The notes under the pieces: model-generated
What the model saw: the letters and a program-made list of their open reading frames with translations, nothing else
Databases searched by the model: none
Told to the model about the DNA's origin: nothing
Origin: Xestospongia bergquistia
Lineage: Eukaryota > Porifera > Demospongiae > Haplosclerida > Petrosiidae
Length of the DNA stretch: 64,000 nt
Assembly (NCBI GenBank): GCA_963965975.1
Contig: OZ014418.1
Location: 3,732,775 to 3,796,774 of the forward strand
Direction: 5' to 3'
Translations under genes and position numbers: made by a program
In this document: positions 44,270-54,024 of the stretch, in pieces
How positions within the stretch are numbered: the first letter of the stretch is position 1
How the letters are laid out: the number at the start of each line of letters is the position of its first letter

Positions 44270-45532
44270 AAAATTGTTACATTATATGTAATGTGCAGCT
44301 TTTAGTCCACCTTTTTATTATAATTAATAGAGAAGCGGGACTTTTGATAGTGGATGATAGTAGAAATACACTTTCAAGCTTGAATATCTCTTGTAAAAAC
44401 TTTTACGGCCAATGTCATGGTTGAACATTAACTCCAAAGAGACAAAGCCCATGATGACATCAATAACAGCGTCAAAACAGGACCTATATGCTTTTCTCTC
44501 CTATTGATGTGTTACACTAGATACACTAGAGTCAATCTACACCTAACAACTGGAACAGAAATCAAGAGCTATATCATGGCGATAAACACCAATGACTTTA
44601 TTCAGCAGAGGACCCTGTAAAGAGATTAATATATAATTAGAATATTTCAAGTCAGTCTGTTAAGAAACTTGAAGAAGGATTTCAGGAGATAATCCATGAA
44701 GGTACTATATTTTATCTGAGAAGGAAAAAATTTTGCCCTGAATCGAATCAATAAGTGTTTTGTCAAGTAATGCACAATATAATATAGATGGTGGGTTTTT
44801 GTAGGAAAAAGGAAGAAAGCTACATGACAATTTTGAGCATCAGTTTAATCTTAAATAATTAAAGGTAAAACTAATTGTTTATGAACTGTAGTCTATTGTG
44901 ACTGCAGCTCCAATAGCAAAGAGAATACCGGTGTCAGGAGAAATTGATACCGGAGTTAAAGGAGAATGAATTTACTGAAAGTAATTGATCATTGAATTAA
45001 ATGATATTTTGATATTATAAATGGAAGCTCGTAAAAGAATACATGAGACAAGATTATAATGAAAGTTTACCAGGCAAAGAAGAGAAATCGGAACAATTAA
45101 GAAAGTTTCAAAAAGTGATCACACAAACAAAGTAAGTCTAATCAATGTTTGTATAATTGTCATTCATAGTAGTTATTTCAATGACGCACAAAACGTGTGT
45201 ACAAGAGGGACAGGGAAGGTGGCAAGATACCACACTACACTATATGAGTGAAGAGTCAGATGGTGAAGACAACACAATAATTGTACACAAACTAGTTTGG
45301 TGACACAAGGTCTTTAGTTTTCTTCCATCATATATATTTATTTACTTTATCAGAACTAAAGTAACGACTTTGTAAAGATTAGACAAAAGAATAGAGCAAG
45401 AGAATGAATGGCAACAAGGCTATATTTCTAGCTGATTAGCTTATGTATATGGTGCTCCATCTCTAACAATGCCCCTAGATGATGCTCTAGAAAGGAAAAT
45501 ATGATTACAGAATCATGATATGGTTGAGGTAA
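44270..45532. other. No recognised feature
   Basis: Nothing protein-like or repetitive was recognised up to the left end of the first Ginger element. Confidence 0.4.
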
Positions 45533-45536
45533 GACA

Positions 45537-47110
45537 TGTCACGGTAAAATTGGTCCGGTAAAAAAACGGTCCGACAGGCCATAAAAAATGACCCGGTGAC
45601 ATAAAATTTTTGGTCCGGGGATAAAAAAATTAGTCCACTACAGTCTGCGCATGACAACACGTTTTAAAACGTTTAATATCTCAAGATGCTGATGGAGAAC
45701 GAGCTCGTTGAACAAGTTTACACATATATTACCACAGGAAGGTATCCAAATTGCACAGAAAGCAGAAAACGTGTGATCAGGAAGAAGTCTAAAAGGTTCG
45801 TTGTTGAGAATGGAGAGTTATACTATGTGCAGAGGAAAAATCAGGTTTGATGTGACATTTCTAATTTTTTTTAAATTTATTAACCTATGTGTATAGGATA
45901 ACTGCCTTCTAAGGTTTATCTTTTCTAAAGAAGAACAACAGAAGGTTTTATTGAGTTGTCACATAGACCCGACCTCAGGGCATATGGGAAAAACACAGAC
46001 CATAATACAGAATTAAAGAAAGATTTATGTGGCATGGAATTGTCAAAGATGTTGAAGGAATGGTCAGTATTAATTTTTTAGACATAATTTATTAATACTC
46101 ATAATTAGATTGCAAAATGTGATGTTTGTCAACGAATGAATAGGAAGATGACAACTGGTGCTCCACAGCTACATCCTGTACCAGTTAAATCACCATGGTA
46201 CCATATTGGTATTGATTTCATTGGTCCATTGACACCAGTTGCACAAGATGGCAGCCAATACATACTAACAATATCTGATTATTTCACAAAATGGGTAGAA
46301 GCTGTGGGAACACCTGATAAACTTGTTAGTACTGTTGCAATTACGTTATTCAAGGTATAGATATTATTATTTTTATATAATTGTCATCATTATTCCCATA
46401 CCTCTCTAGTTATTTATGCGTATGGGACTACCAAGTGTAATTACGTCAGATCAGGGCAAAGAGTTCAATAATAGACTGGACAAGACATTAATGAACCTAT
46501 TAGGAATAGAGCACAGACTAACAACACCTTATCATCCTCAGGTAATGTTCAAATTCTTATTAGGAATTTTAAAGTACTCTGATTTTAGGCAAATGGTCTC
46601 GATGAATGTTTCAATCAAACAATCCAAAACATGTTGGTAAAGTTTGTTCATTCGAAGAAGACTCATTGGAGTTCCTACCTTGACACATGCTTTTTTGCAT
46701 ATAACACATCATAGTATTATTTTTTTTGTAAAAAATTATGACTGTAAAGGTACATATGATGATTTATTATAGTTGTACCAAGCACACTTTACAAACATTT
46801 TTTCAGGTAAAGCCTGTATTAACCAACAATAGTATTATACTTTTGTAAAGAAATAAACAATGAACAGTTAATCATTATGATGACTGTGTGTTGTTGATTG
46901 GGTGCTACCATCATGTAGGACCAGTCTGAGGACTGAAATTTTTGGACCCTGTGACAAACCATTTTTTTCAAGGTAGGACCAATTTTACATGGAGAACTGG
47001 TCCTGGGACCAATTAAAATTAATGGTCCGGGAGACCAAAAATTTCAGTCCTAGGACTGAAATTTTTGGTCCCCTGGGCCTTTTTTGAGAGATGCTGTTTT
47101 TTCAGTGACA
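45537..47110 (+). mobile_element. Ginger-type DNA transposon, deletion derivative (copy 1)
   Basis: The ends TGTCACGGTAAAATTGG (45537) and ...TCAGTGACA (to 47110) share the TGTCAC terminus. A perfect 4-bp duplication GACA flanks them (45533-45536 and 47111-47114). Subterminal repeats of GGTCC / GGACC, such as TTTTTGGTCCGGGG and GGACTGAAATTTTTGG, crowd both ends. The interior holds the integrase exons but lacks the C-terminal third of the integrase, the ULP1 protease and the PHD finger found in copy 2. Termini, 4-bp duplication and intron-containing integrase fit Ginger1. Confidence 0.85.
45686..46700 (+). pseudogene. Ginger integrase, zinc-binding and DDE core (copy 1)
   Basis: Exons: 45686-45844 (MLMENELVEQVYTYITTGRY; WENGELYYV-like end VENGELYYVQRKNQ); about 45897-46071 (CHIDPTSGHMG, the HH pair); 46109-46354 (CDVCQRMNRK, the CC pair; YHIGIDFIGPL, first Asp); 46410-46541 (PSVITSDQGKEFNN, second Asp; TTPYHPQ); and from 46589 (ANGLDECFNQTIQNML, with the catalytic Glu). 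Introns have GT/AG ends at the same places as in copy 2. A frame change lies in the HH exon, and the frame ends soon after FFAYNTS. Family role: cut-and-paste transposition by an integrase related to those of Gypsy elements. Confidence 0.8.
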
Positions 47111-47114
47111 GACA

Positions 47115-47930
47115 CACGTGCTTATCAATTATATCTTTAAAAACAATACCAAACAAATCTAAAGACTCAAGTCAAAGCTTAAAGAAAGAATGAGACAAAA
47201 CAGCTAGTATATTTGATAATGTAGACAGAAAACAAAAAGATGACAACTTGTTAAATGTTTGTGAAAGAAGTTATAACTTATTACAGTCCAATTTTAATTG
47301 AATAAGTGATTTGAAAAATGTATGAGGAAGAAAGTAGAGTTTGTAGGACTTTTCTGAAAAAGTCTTGATATCATTACTAAATAATGTAAAATCATTAGTT
47401 CCAGCATACATCTGTCTATTTTGTGTAAACCTATCTCATTAGCATGTGTGGTTTAGAGAGTTGAATGGAGTCCTTGAATAGGATAATCATTACAAGATTA
47501 GATGACCAATTTTGTAGGAGGTTTGTCTAGGTCTTTCACTTTTGGAGGTAGAAGAGGTGTTATAGAAACAGTTTGTTGATCTTTAGGAGATAGATAACTT
47601 CAGTAAAGTCATAAACTCTTTTATCTTAGTAGGATCTACCTAAACAAAAACATCAATCAAGACAACAAAAAATTCCAAACAACCATTTAAATATAACTAT
47701 TGATAATCAATGATCTTGCTTCCTTACTGATTAAAAAGTCATGAGCTGGTTCTTGATTCGTTTTTTTTAAAAAAGCTTTGTAAAGATGTTAGCAATATTC
47801 TATTCTTTGACCTATTATTAAATATTATAGTAACAGCTATAATTTTACAATAGTAAACTAAGTGTAATAGTGTATTTTCTAAACACAAATTGTACATATA
47901 TATTGATTTCTATCAATAGTAATATTTGCA
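47115..47930. other. No recognised feature
   Basis: AT-rich DNA; no coding or repeat signal recognised. Confidence 0.35.
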
Positions 47931-47999
47931 TTTATGATACAATTAAATGAAGTATATCTCCTTTTCGTGATAAGCCATTTTCCTCTCCCTTTGTTCTAA

Positions 48000-48290
48000 T
48001 AGAAAGTATAGCTTTGGAACGTTTGCTTCTACCATCTTTTCCATTGGTTTGGGCACACGCCAGCTTTGTCTTGGCATATTGTCTTGTGACTCGTGACGAG
48101 ATCATACAACCGTTGAATTTTGACGGGAGTAAAAACGTTGCATGACCTCCTGTAGTTCGCACGAGTTCGTTGTGCTATATACTCCACGCGTGCAAGCTCA
48201 GTTACCATGGCCACGGGACATTTCTTCAAAATTGGAGGGAGCTTTCAAAGCCTATCACTTGCCTTATGAGTATATCTATCTTAGCTTTGT
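48000..48290. promoter_or_regulatory. CpG-enriched promoter region of the Emi1-like gene
   Basis: CpGs cluster between about 48010 and 48220 (ACACGC, GTGACGAG, ACGGGAG, CACGCGTG) in otherwise CpG-poor DNA, directly upstream of the F-box gene. In a methylated sponge genome such islands usually mark promoters. Minus-strand frames here (48229-47932) might be a head-to-head neighbour, but no family was recognised. Confidence 0.35.
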
Positions 48291-48368
48291 GTGTGGTTAG
48301 TACATTGCTTTTCATTTGTGAACTTCATACACTCTGCTCTCTTTACTGACTCAAGACAAGCTCAAACG

Positions 48369-51300
48369 ATGAATACTCCTATCAACAAGATAACCTCTAG
48401 TGTGTTCTTGACTCCTCCTTCATCGCTGTACAAAAATAGTCAAGAGATAACAACTACAGCTCCTCTCTCACCACCCCCTGTCTTTTCTCTTCTAACACCA
48501 ACTAAAGCTGTTTCAACAACAGAAGTTGTGGATTTCATCTCTCTACTCTACCCTTCATTCCGCCACATCAGTGACCAGATTTTGTCAAGTCTTGATCCAG
48601 TTGATCTCACTAACTGTCTTTCTATCTGTAAGAACTGGAGGCAGGCTGTAATCTCAAACAAGAACTGTGCACAAAAGATCAGAACTTCCAGAAAACTAAT
48701 CAAGAAAGATTCTGAAACTATTCACCACATTAAATCCACATTACAAACTTTACCACAACCTCATAGAGCATTTGGAACAACATCTATTAATGTCATTACC
48801 ACTAGTACTGTCTCTATGGAGTCTCTAAAAGTCACTTACAATACTATCACTGCAAATTCCATTACCAATCTAAGATCTTGTTCCAAGTGCAGTTCTCCAG
48901 CTAGAAAAATCAATGTTCATAATGTTCATTGTAATTTCTGTGATTACAACTTCTGTTGTCAATGTTTCAAGTCATCACATAAACAGAGCTGTACAAGACC
49001 ACTTAGTCTTAAGAGACCTGTCACGCAAAAATTGAACCGGGGAAAAGTGTGGACCCCCGGTCTAATTTTGGTAACGCCAAAACCGGACCCCCATTGCCAA
49101 AATAGATCCTTGTATTCACACGTTCTATCACGTGGCTGTTATAAGTAATGGAAGATTATATAGTTGAAGATATTGATTTAGTTGATAGTGCATTTCTCTA
49201 CTTAACTCAGTTTCAATATCCCAATGGATGTAGTGATGCTCGCAAGAGAGCTATTAGAAAGAAAGCTGGGATGTTTATTATATGGGATGGAGAGATGTTT
49301 TTCAAGAAGAAGAAAAAAGGAAAGGTAATGATGAAAGTGAAGTCTTTTGTTGATTTACAATATTAATTTTATTTTTAAAGATAGTTGAGCTTCGATTTAT
49401 AAGAACAAGAGAAGAATAGTTGAAAATACTTAAAGCATGTCACATTGATGCAACTGCTGGTCATATGGGGGAAAAAAACTATTGGTAGGATTATGGAGCG
49501 ATTTATGTGGACTGGAATAGTCAATGATGTAAAGAAAATGGTAATGTTATATAACTATAATATAGCTATTTAAATGATCTTGTGAGAAATGTGAAAGTAT
49601 GTGTCATCAAAAACCTCTAGTCATTTAAGGGCATTTCATTTTGTTTCTAGATATCTTCATGTGATGTCTGTCAACGAGTAAATCGTAAAGTGATGAATCA
49701 AACACCAGAGTTACATCCTGTTCCTGTGAAAGCTCCCTGGTATCATGTTGGTATCGATTTCATTGGCCCAATAAGACCAACTTCCAGGCAAGGAAATCGA
49801 TATATATTAACCCTAAGCGACTATTTTACCAAGTTTGTTGAGGCTATCCCACTCCCTGACAAATGTGCATCAGGTGTTGCAAAGGCCCTTTTTAAGGTAT
49901 CATTAGATATTACAATTAAAAGTACCAATATAAATTAATGAATGGATCCTACATACTTGATGCATTCAATTTTTTACTCTGTTAGATCATTATGAAGATG
50001 GGAATCCCAAGAATAATCACAACTGACAATGGTAAAGAATTTAAGAATAATTTGGATGATGAGTTGTCTAAACAATTGGGAATTAAACGTATTTTGACAA
50101 CTCCTTACCACCCTCAGGTATTTAGAAAACCTGTAGTTTTGGTCAATCTTTTTTGATCTTTTTACAGGCAAATGGACTTGATGAAAGGTTTAATCAGACC
50201 CTTCAAGGAATGCTAGTTAAATTTGTCCTGGACAAAAAGGATGTGTGGGATGACTTTCTTGACACATGCACATATGCCTACAATACTTCGATTCATGATT
50301 CCACTGCCTTTACTCCATTTGAACTCATATTCGGTCGCAAAGCCTTCCTCCAATTGACCTCGAAACAAAAGTCCAGAAGAGCTATTAGACCACCAATCTA
50401 AGGAAAAAGATGACATTCAAGCTGTTCAAGCAATCACTAACCGTAGGCTAAAGAAACTTCAAGTAGCTGAAAAAAATATCAAAAAAGTACAAGAGAAGCA
50501 AAAAGAAATTTTTGATAGAAAGCATGCTCGTCCCAATGCCTTTGCAGTGGAAGGAAAAGTATTGATGAAGGATATGAGAAGGAAAAAAAGAGCAGGAGGA
50601 AAGATGGATGAACACTACATTGGTCCATATGTCATTACCAAACATTATGGTAAAGGAATTTATTCCCTTCAAGGAGTTGATGACCCAGGTGAAATAATTC
50701 CAAGAGTTAGTGGTGCTCAACTAAAACCATACATAGACCAGTCTGATGAATATGTAAGCTTGGTGAATATTGTATATTGTTATATATTATGATTTATGAA
50801 ATATTTTGTAGCATACTGATCGACTTCTTGACGACTCTATTCCTCCTCTGCCTCCTCCAATAGCACAACTAACCTCTCACAATAAAAGTCAAAGTCAGAC
50901 TAGCTCTTTTGATAAGCACGTAAGTCCTGTTATTGGTTGTTGGATAAAAAACAAATGTGATAACTTGTTTGTGCTCTTGTAGGATGAAGCATTCAATGAT
51001 ATCTCAGCAAGTTTCCTAAGTAGTACTCTAATAATTTGTGGAGGATTTTTCCCTGATTTTTTCCCTAATGGTGATATGGTCATGTCACCAATAAGACATG
51101 ATACCTCCACACCCTTAAAAGCAGCGAAACCCAGACCAGTTACACTTAATGATACAACAGAACCATCTTCTCAGCCACAATTTAAACCCTCAATGTCTAG
51201 TAATACAACCCAACCATCTTCTCAGCCACAACCTAAGCCAATAATGTCTATAGCTACGTCTGATGATAAGACACAACCATCTTCTCAATTTCAACCCAGG

Positions 51301-52690
51301 GTAGTTACATCTAACAGTAAGATGAAGGAATGTCATTGCTTGGTTAAGAATGTAGTGAAACTACACAGGCAAGAAAGAAGAGAGAAATGTAAAGTGAAGA
51401 TTATGGATCCTAAAGCTGATGTTATAGATGCTGATATGTATAAACCTAGAAGTAAGTCACCCAAGAAATGGATTCCAGAGCTTGGCTTTGATCTTACAGA
51501 CAAGAAGATTCTACTCTCTTCTACAGAGTGGTTGAATGACAATATTGTCAACGCTGCACAGAAATTACTGAAAAAAGTTAATCCTGCCATGTCTGGACTT
51601 CAAAATGTTAATCTTGGTCTGACAATGAGCTTTAATGTTGAGCCTGGGGAGTTTATCCAAATTTTACATGATGGTTGTAGTCATTGGCTGACAGTTTCGA
51701 CAGTTGGATTAAAACATCCTGAAGTGCATGCTTTTGACAGCCTTTATACATCTACATCTACATCAACAAAGATGCAAATCTCAAATATACTTTATTCTGA
51801 CAAACCAACCACAACAGTTTCATTCAAAGATGTTCAAATGCAGTCTGGCTTTTCAGATTGTGGGCTCTTTTCCATTGCTTTTGCAACTGCATTGATCTTT
51901 GGGAGACAACCTGGAGAATTCATGTTTCAACAAAGAGAAATGAGATCTCACCTCATTCAGTGCTTGGAATCTCGTTCGATGTCCATGTTTCCCATATTAA
52001 GGCTCAGACGTGTTACTAGAAAAGTCAAGTCGACTGACGAAGTAGATATTTATTGCATTTGCAGAATCCCTGAATTCACAAATTCTCAATGGATTCAATG
52101 TTCAGGTTGTAAAGAGTGGTATCACTCAAATGTCTGTGTGAAAGTGGATGAAAAATATTTTGAACTCAAAATTGGCCTGGTACTGTTTTAGGTGTAATAA
52201 TAATTAGAAACTTTATTTTCATAATTGTAAACTGTACAAAATCATCGAATTTACTTTATTGTACAAAATGTTTTTTGCCTAACCAAAATCGAAACCAGTC
52301 CATGCACTTTTGGCTAACCTAAAATGCACCCAGTCCAGTTTTGGTCAGCCATAACTGAACTGGGTCCACTTTTGGCTGCCCTAAAATGGACCCAGTCCAG
52401 TTTTGGTCAGCCAAAACTGGACCTGGTCCACTTTTGTCCGACCAAAACTGGACCGGGTCCACTTTTGGTAAGATGGGTCCACTTTTTGCTGCCAAAACTT
52501 GACCCCCGGTCCAATTTTTTCTGCCATAATTGGACCCCTAGGTCCAGTTTTTTTCCTGGTCCAATTTTTGCGTGACAGACCAGCCGAGTCTGACTCTATC
52601 ATTGGCAGCAAGAAGAGCAAAAAAAAGATTAAGAAGACTTTAGTTTTGTATTTGTTATATCTATTGATGTTTTCTTTGTATTTGTTTTAA
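48369..52690 (+). CDS. FBXO5: Emi1/FBXO5-like F-box protein, split by a Ginger transposon
   Basis: The coding block 48369-49018 is followed, after the 3.56-kb insertion, by 52582-52690. From the ATG at 48369 (MNTPINKITSSVFLTPPSS; an in-frame ATG also lies at 48291) there is a Ser/Thr/Pro-rich N-terminus and then an F-box (ISDQILSSLDPVDLTNCLSI, CKNWRQAV). The zinc-binding region is CSKCSSPARKINVHNVHCNF, CDYNFCCQCFKSSHKQSC, spaced as in the IBR-like ZBR of Emi1/Emi2. The part beyond the insertion reads PAESDSIIGSKKSKKKIKKT and then L, matching the basic tail KKSKKNLRRL of vertebrate Emi1; the frame runs 16 codons further to TAA at 52688-52690. Emi1-family proteins inhibit the APC/C in the cell cycle, using the ZBR and tail. 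In this allele the reading frame runs past the ZBR into transposon DNA for about 43 codons (stop at 49146-49148), so the tail is lost. Symbol by similarity only. Confidence 0.7.
49148..50753 (+). pseudogene. Ginger integrase (copy 2), near-complete with a few breaks
   Basis: Exon 1 reads MEDYIVEDIDLVDSAFLYLT and WDGEMFFKKKKKGK. Exon 2 has ILKACHIDATAGHMG (HH) and, after an A-run indel, RIMERFMWTGIVNDVKKM; a stop precedes LKILK. Exon 3 has CDVCQRVNRK (CC), WYHVGIDFIGPIRPTSRQG (first Asp) and LTLSDYFTKFVEAIPLPD. Exon 4 has PRIITTDNGKEFKNN (second Asp) and TTPYHPQ. Exon 5 has ANGLDERFNQTLQGML (Glu), YAYNTSIHDSTAFTPFELIF, then two small frame changes near 50350, and a coiled linker (RRLKKLQVAEKNIKKVQEK) with a chromo-like or SH3-like end (YIGPYVITKHYGKGIYSLQG). 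Integration gives 4-bp duplications in this family. The conserved triad D-D-E is intact. Confidence 0.85.
50983..52191 (+). CDS. Ginger C-terminal region: ULP1-type cysteine protease plus PHD finger
   Basis: An open frame runs from exon 7 (DEAFNDISASFLSSTLIICG). From the M at 51076 it has Pro/Ser/Gln-rich repeats (TQPSSQPQPKP, residues 35-75), then a C48 protease fold: STEWLNDNIVNAAQKLL (~146), GCSHWLTVST with the catalytic His (~202), VHAFDSLYTS with Asp (~220), VQMQSGFSDCGLFSIAFA with the oxyanion Gln and Cys (~262). A PHD finger follows: YCICRIPEFTNSQWIQCSGC, KEWYHS. Its last cysteine pair (WYCFRC) lies in the next frame after one indel, so the annotated stop at 52189-52191 cuts the finger short. 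The protease may process the transposase or remove SUMO-like modifiers; the PHD may read histone H3. Both roles are inference from the folds. Confidence 0.85.
   Translation, partial: DEAFNDISASFLSSTLIICGGFFPDFFPNGDMVMSPIRHDTSTPLKAAKPRPVTLNDTTEPSSQPQFKPSMSSNTTQPSSQPQPKPIMSIATSDDKTQPSSQFQPRVVTSNSKMKECHCLVKNVVKLHRQERREKCKVKIMDPKADVIDADMYKPRSKSPKKWIPELGFDLTDKKILLSSTEWLNDNIVNAAQKLLKKVNPAMSGLQNVNLGLTMSFNVEPGEFIQILHDGCSHWLTVSTVGLKHPEVHAFDSLYTSTSTSTKMQISNILYSDKPTTTVSFKDVQMQSGFSDCGLFSIAFATALIFGRQPGEFMFQQREMRSHLIQCLESRSMSMFPILRLRRVTRKVKSTDEVDIYCICRIPEFTNSQWIQCSGCKEWYHSNVCVKVDEKYFELKIGLVLF
52290..52577. repeat. Right TIR and subterminal GGACC/CCAAAA repeats of Ginger copy 2
   Basis: About ten copies of a ~20-base unit of the form 'CCAGTCCAnTTTTGGnCnnCC' are arrayed head to tail, then the TIR. 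Similar but fewer units follow the left TIR (49035-49100). They may be transposase binding sites, as in other elements with repeated subterminal motifs. Confidence 0.8.
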
Positions 52691-52928
52691 TGTTTAATAT
52701 TTATTTTTTGTTTAAATTATTTTTCACTTCAAAATCAAAAGATAACTTTCAAAATGTAATTTCGGTTATTCATTACTAAATCTCACTAATTACTATAGCA
52801 CGTCTAAAAAGAAATTTTATTTAGCGGCCAAGTTATTATCATTATTAGTGGGAAAGAAAAAAATGGTGTTATAAATGAAACAGTAGGTTCTTAGAACGTT
52901 TATCTAAGCAGCAATATCACCTTTTTTC

Positions 52929-53807
52929 ACTTCACAAAAGAGTCCCTCTCTCTACCACTATAGCAGAGTTGAAGGTAAAAGATCTGCTTGAGAGTATTTA
53001 TAGGAGTATGTCTCACAATCATCATGGTTCAAATGTGTATTAGGGTGAATTGGAGTTTCTTGAGAGTCATAAAAAATTGATCAGATCATTACATGATGAC
53101 ACAACGTCATTAGAGGCTTGTTAAGTTCACAATGACATGATCATTTGTGTAAATACTATGTTTGTCTCCATAACCTCGTATACCTCTTTCTATGAAAGTG
53201 AGATGTTAAGGATTAAAATTGTTGTCTAAATTAAAATGATATAATACTATTAAAATATGGATGCTATTGTATAATAGCCTAGACAAATCATAGTGACTAT
53301 TGTAATTACCCCTTTCCCCTTAAACATTACGTATTAACATTATAGGATTCATAGAATTTGTTACTGAAGTAAAATATGGTTACTGTGGGTGGGGTTGAAC
53401 TGATGGAACTCCACCTATAACTCCATAATTCATATATGTGATTGATAGCAAAGCAACCATTGAAATCTCTTGGAGAGTTCAAGATTTATTTGAAGTTGAG
53501 AAATACAAAATGTTAAAAGTGTAATATGTTAAAAAAGGAGGTATTAAATGCAACCTTACATTGAAACTCTACATAACTTGATTAGGTTCAGAAATATTTC
53601 AATGATGATATAATGTTTATAGACATTTCATAGTCTATAATAATTTTAGAGTCTTTATTTGCTTCGAAGGAGAAGATGAAGCTTGTGAGGGAAATCAAAT
53701 ACAAGCTCAATGAAGAGTAGGAGTCAACTAAAGCAACTACTGTGGGTGCTCATTGTGAAGTGACAGCACCACCCAGAAGAGGTGCTGTGATGTTTGTAGA
53801 TATGTAA
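52929..53807 (+). pseudogene. Tubulin-folding cofactor B (TBCB)-like remnant
   Basis: Pieces match TBCB in order. UBL start: HKRVPLSTTIAELKVKDLL (52929-52985). UBL middle: GELEFLESHKKLIRSLHDD and TTSLEAC.VHNDMII (53044-53140), like the vertebrate DALLGSYPVDDGCRIHV. UBL end: YVIDSKATIEISWRVQDLFE and VEKYKM (53435-53512), like RIHVIDHSG...VEKY. Linker and CAP-Gly start: KEKMKLVREIKYKLNEE (53660), TTVGAHCEVTAPPRRGAVMF (53738), like VGSRCEVRA...RRGTVMYVG. In-frame stops occur near 53040, 53122 and 53718, and the CAP-Gly core (GKNDG) is missing: a foldback element starts 217 bases later. In animals TBCB helps fold alpha-tubulin. This copy is dead or partial. Confidence 0.55.
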
Positions 53808-54024
53808 TAAGTAACTAACTATACATATACATACAAATTTTTAATATGTAACTATTTTTTTGTTTAACAAGAGTGGGGTTAAATTTAAAAACATATATCT
53901 GAATGGCAGTTTGACATTAGCTTTAATGTCAGGGAGGTGCAGTCACAGCAGTCTTACATATGGCAACAAGACAAAGAGGAGTATATGATAGTAGAAAGTG
54001 ATGACAAAACAATGCACAACCTAT

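Larger units (their letters stand above)
49019..52577 (+). mobile_element. Ginger1-type DNA transposon with ULP1 protease and PHD (copy 2)
   Basis: Termini TGTCACGCAAAAATTG (49019) and the inverse CAATTTTTGCGTGACA (to 52577) match over 16 bases and continue with GGACC-rich subterminal repeats (49035-49110; 52290-52560). A perfect 4-bp duplication GACC flanks the element (49015-49018 and 52578-52581). Seven exons are visible: 49148-49324, 49381-49540, 49651-49896, 49986-50117, 50168-50753, 50812-50919 and 50983-52191, all with GT/AG introns of 50-110 bases. Structure is whole, but one stop in exon 2 and a few small indels break the reading frame. High internal order and a perfect duplication suggest a fairly recent insertion. 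Confidence 0.9.

Noticed and set aside
47932-48229. A minus-strand gene head-to-head with the Emi1-like gene
   Set aside because: Two overlapping frames of similar length are open, neither matches a family I know, and no following exon was found. The region is better explained as CpG-rich promoter.
49019-52577. A Polinton/Maverick, because integrase and a cysteine protease occur together
   Set aside because: No DNA polymerase B, packaging ATPase or capsid gene is present. The duplication is 4 bp and the element is 3.6 kb; integrase, ULP1 and PHD fit Ginger1.
52324-52620. Plus and minus frames of about 80 codons rich in WTQSSFG/GPGP
   Set aside because: These are translations of the right subterminal repeat array of Ginger copy 2.
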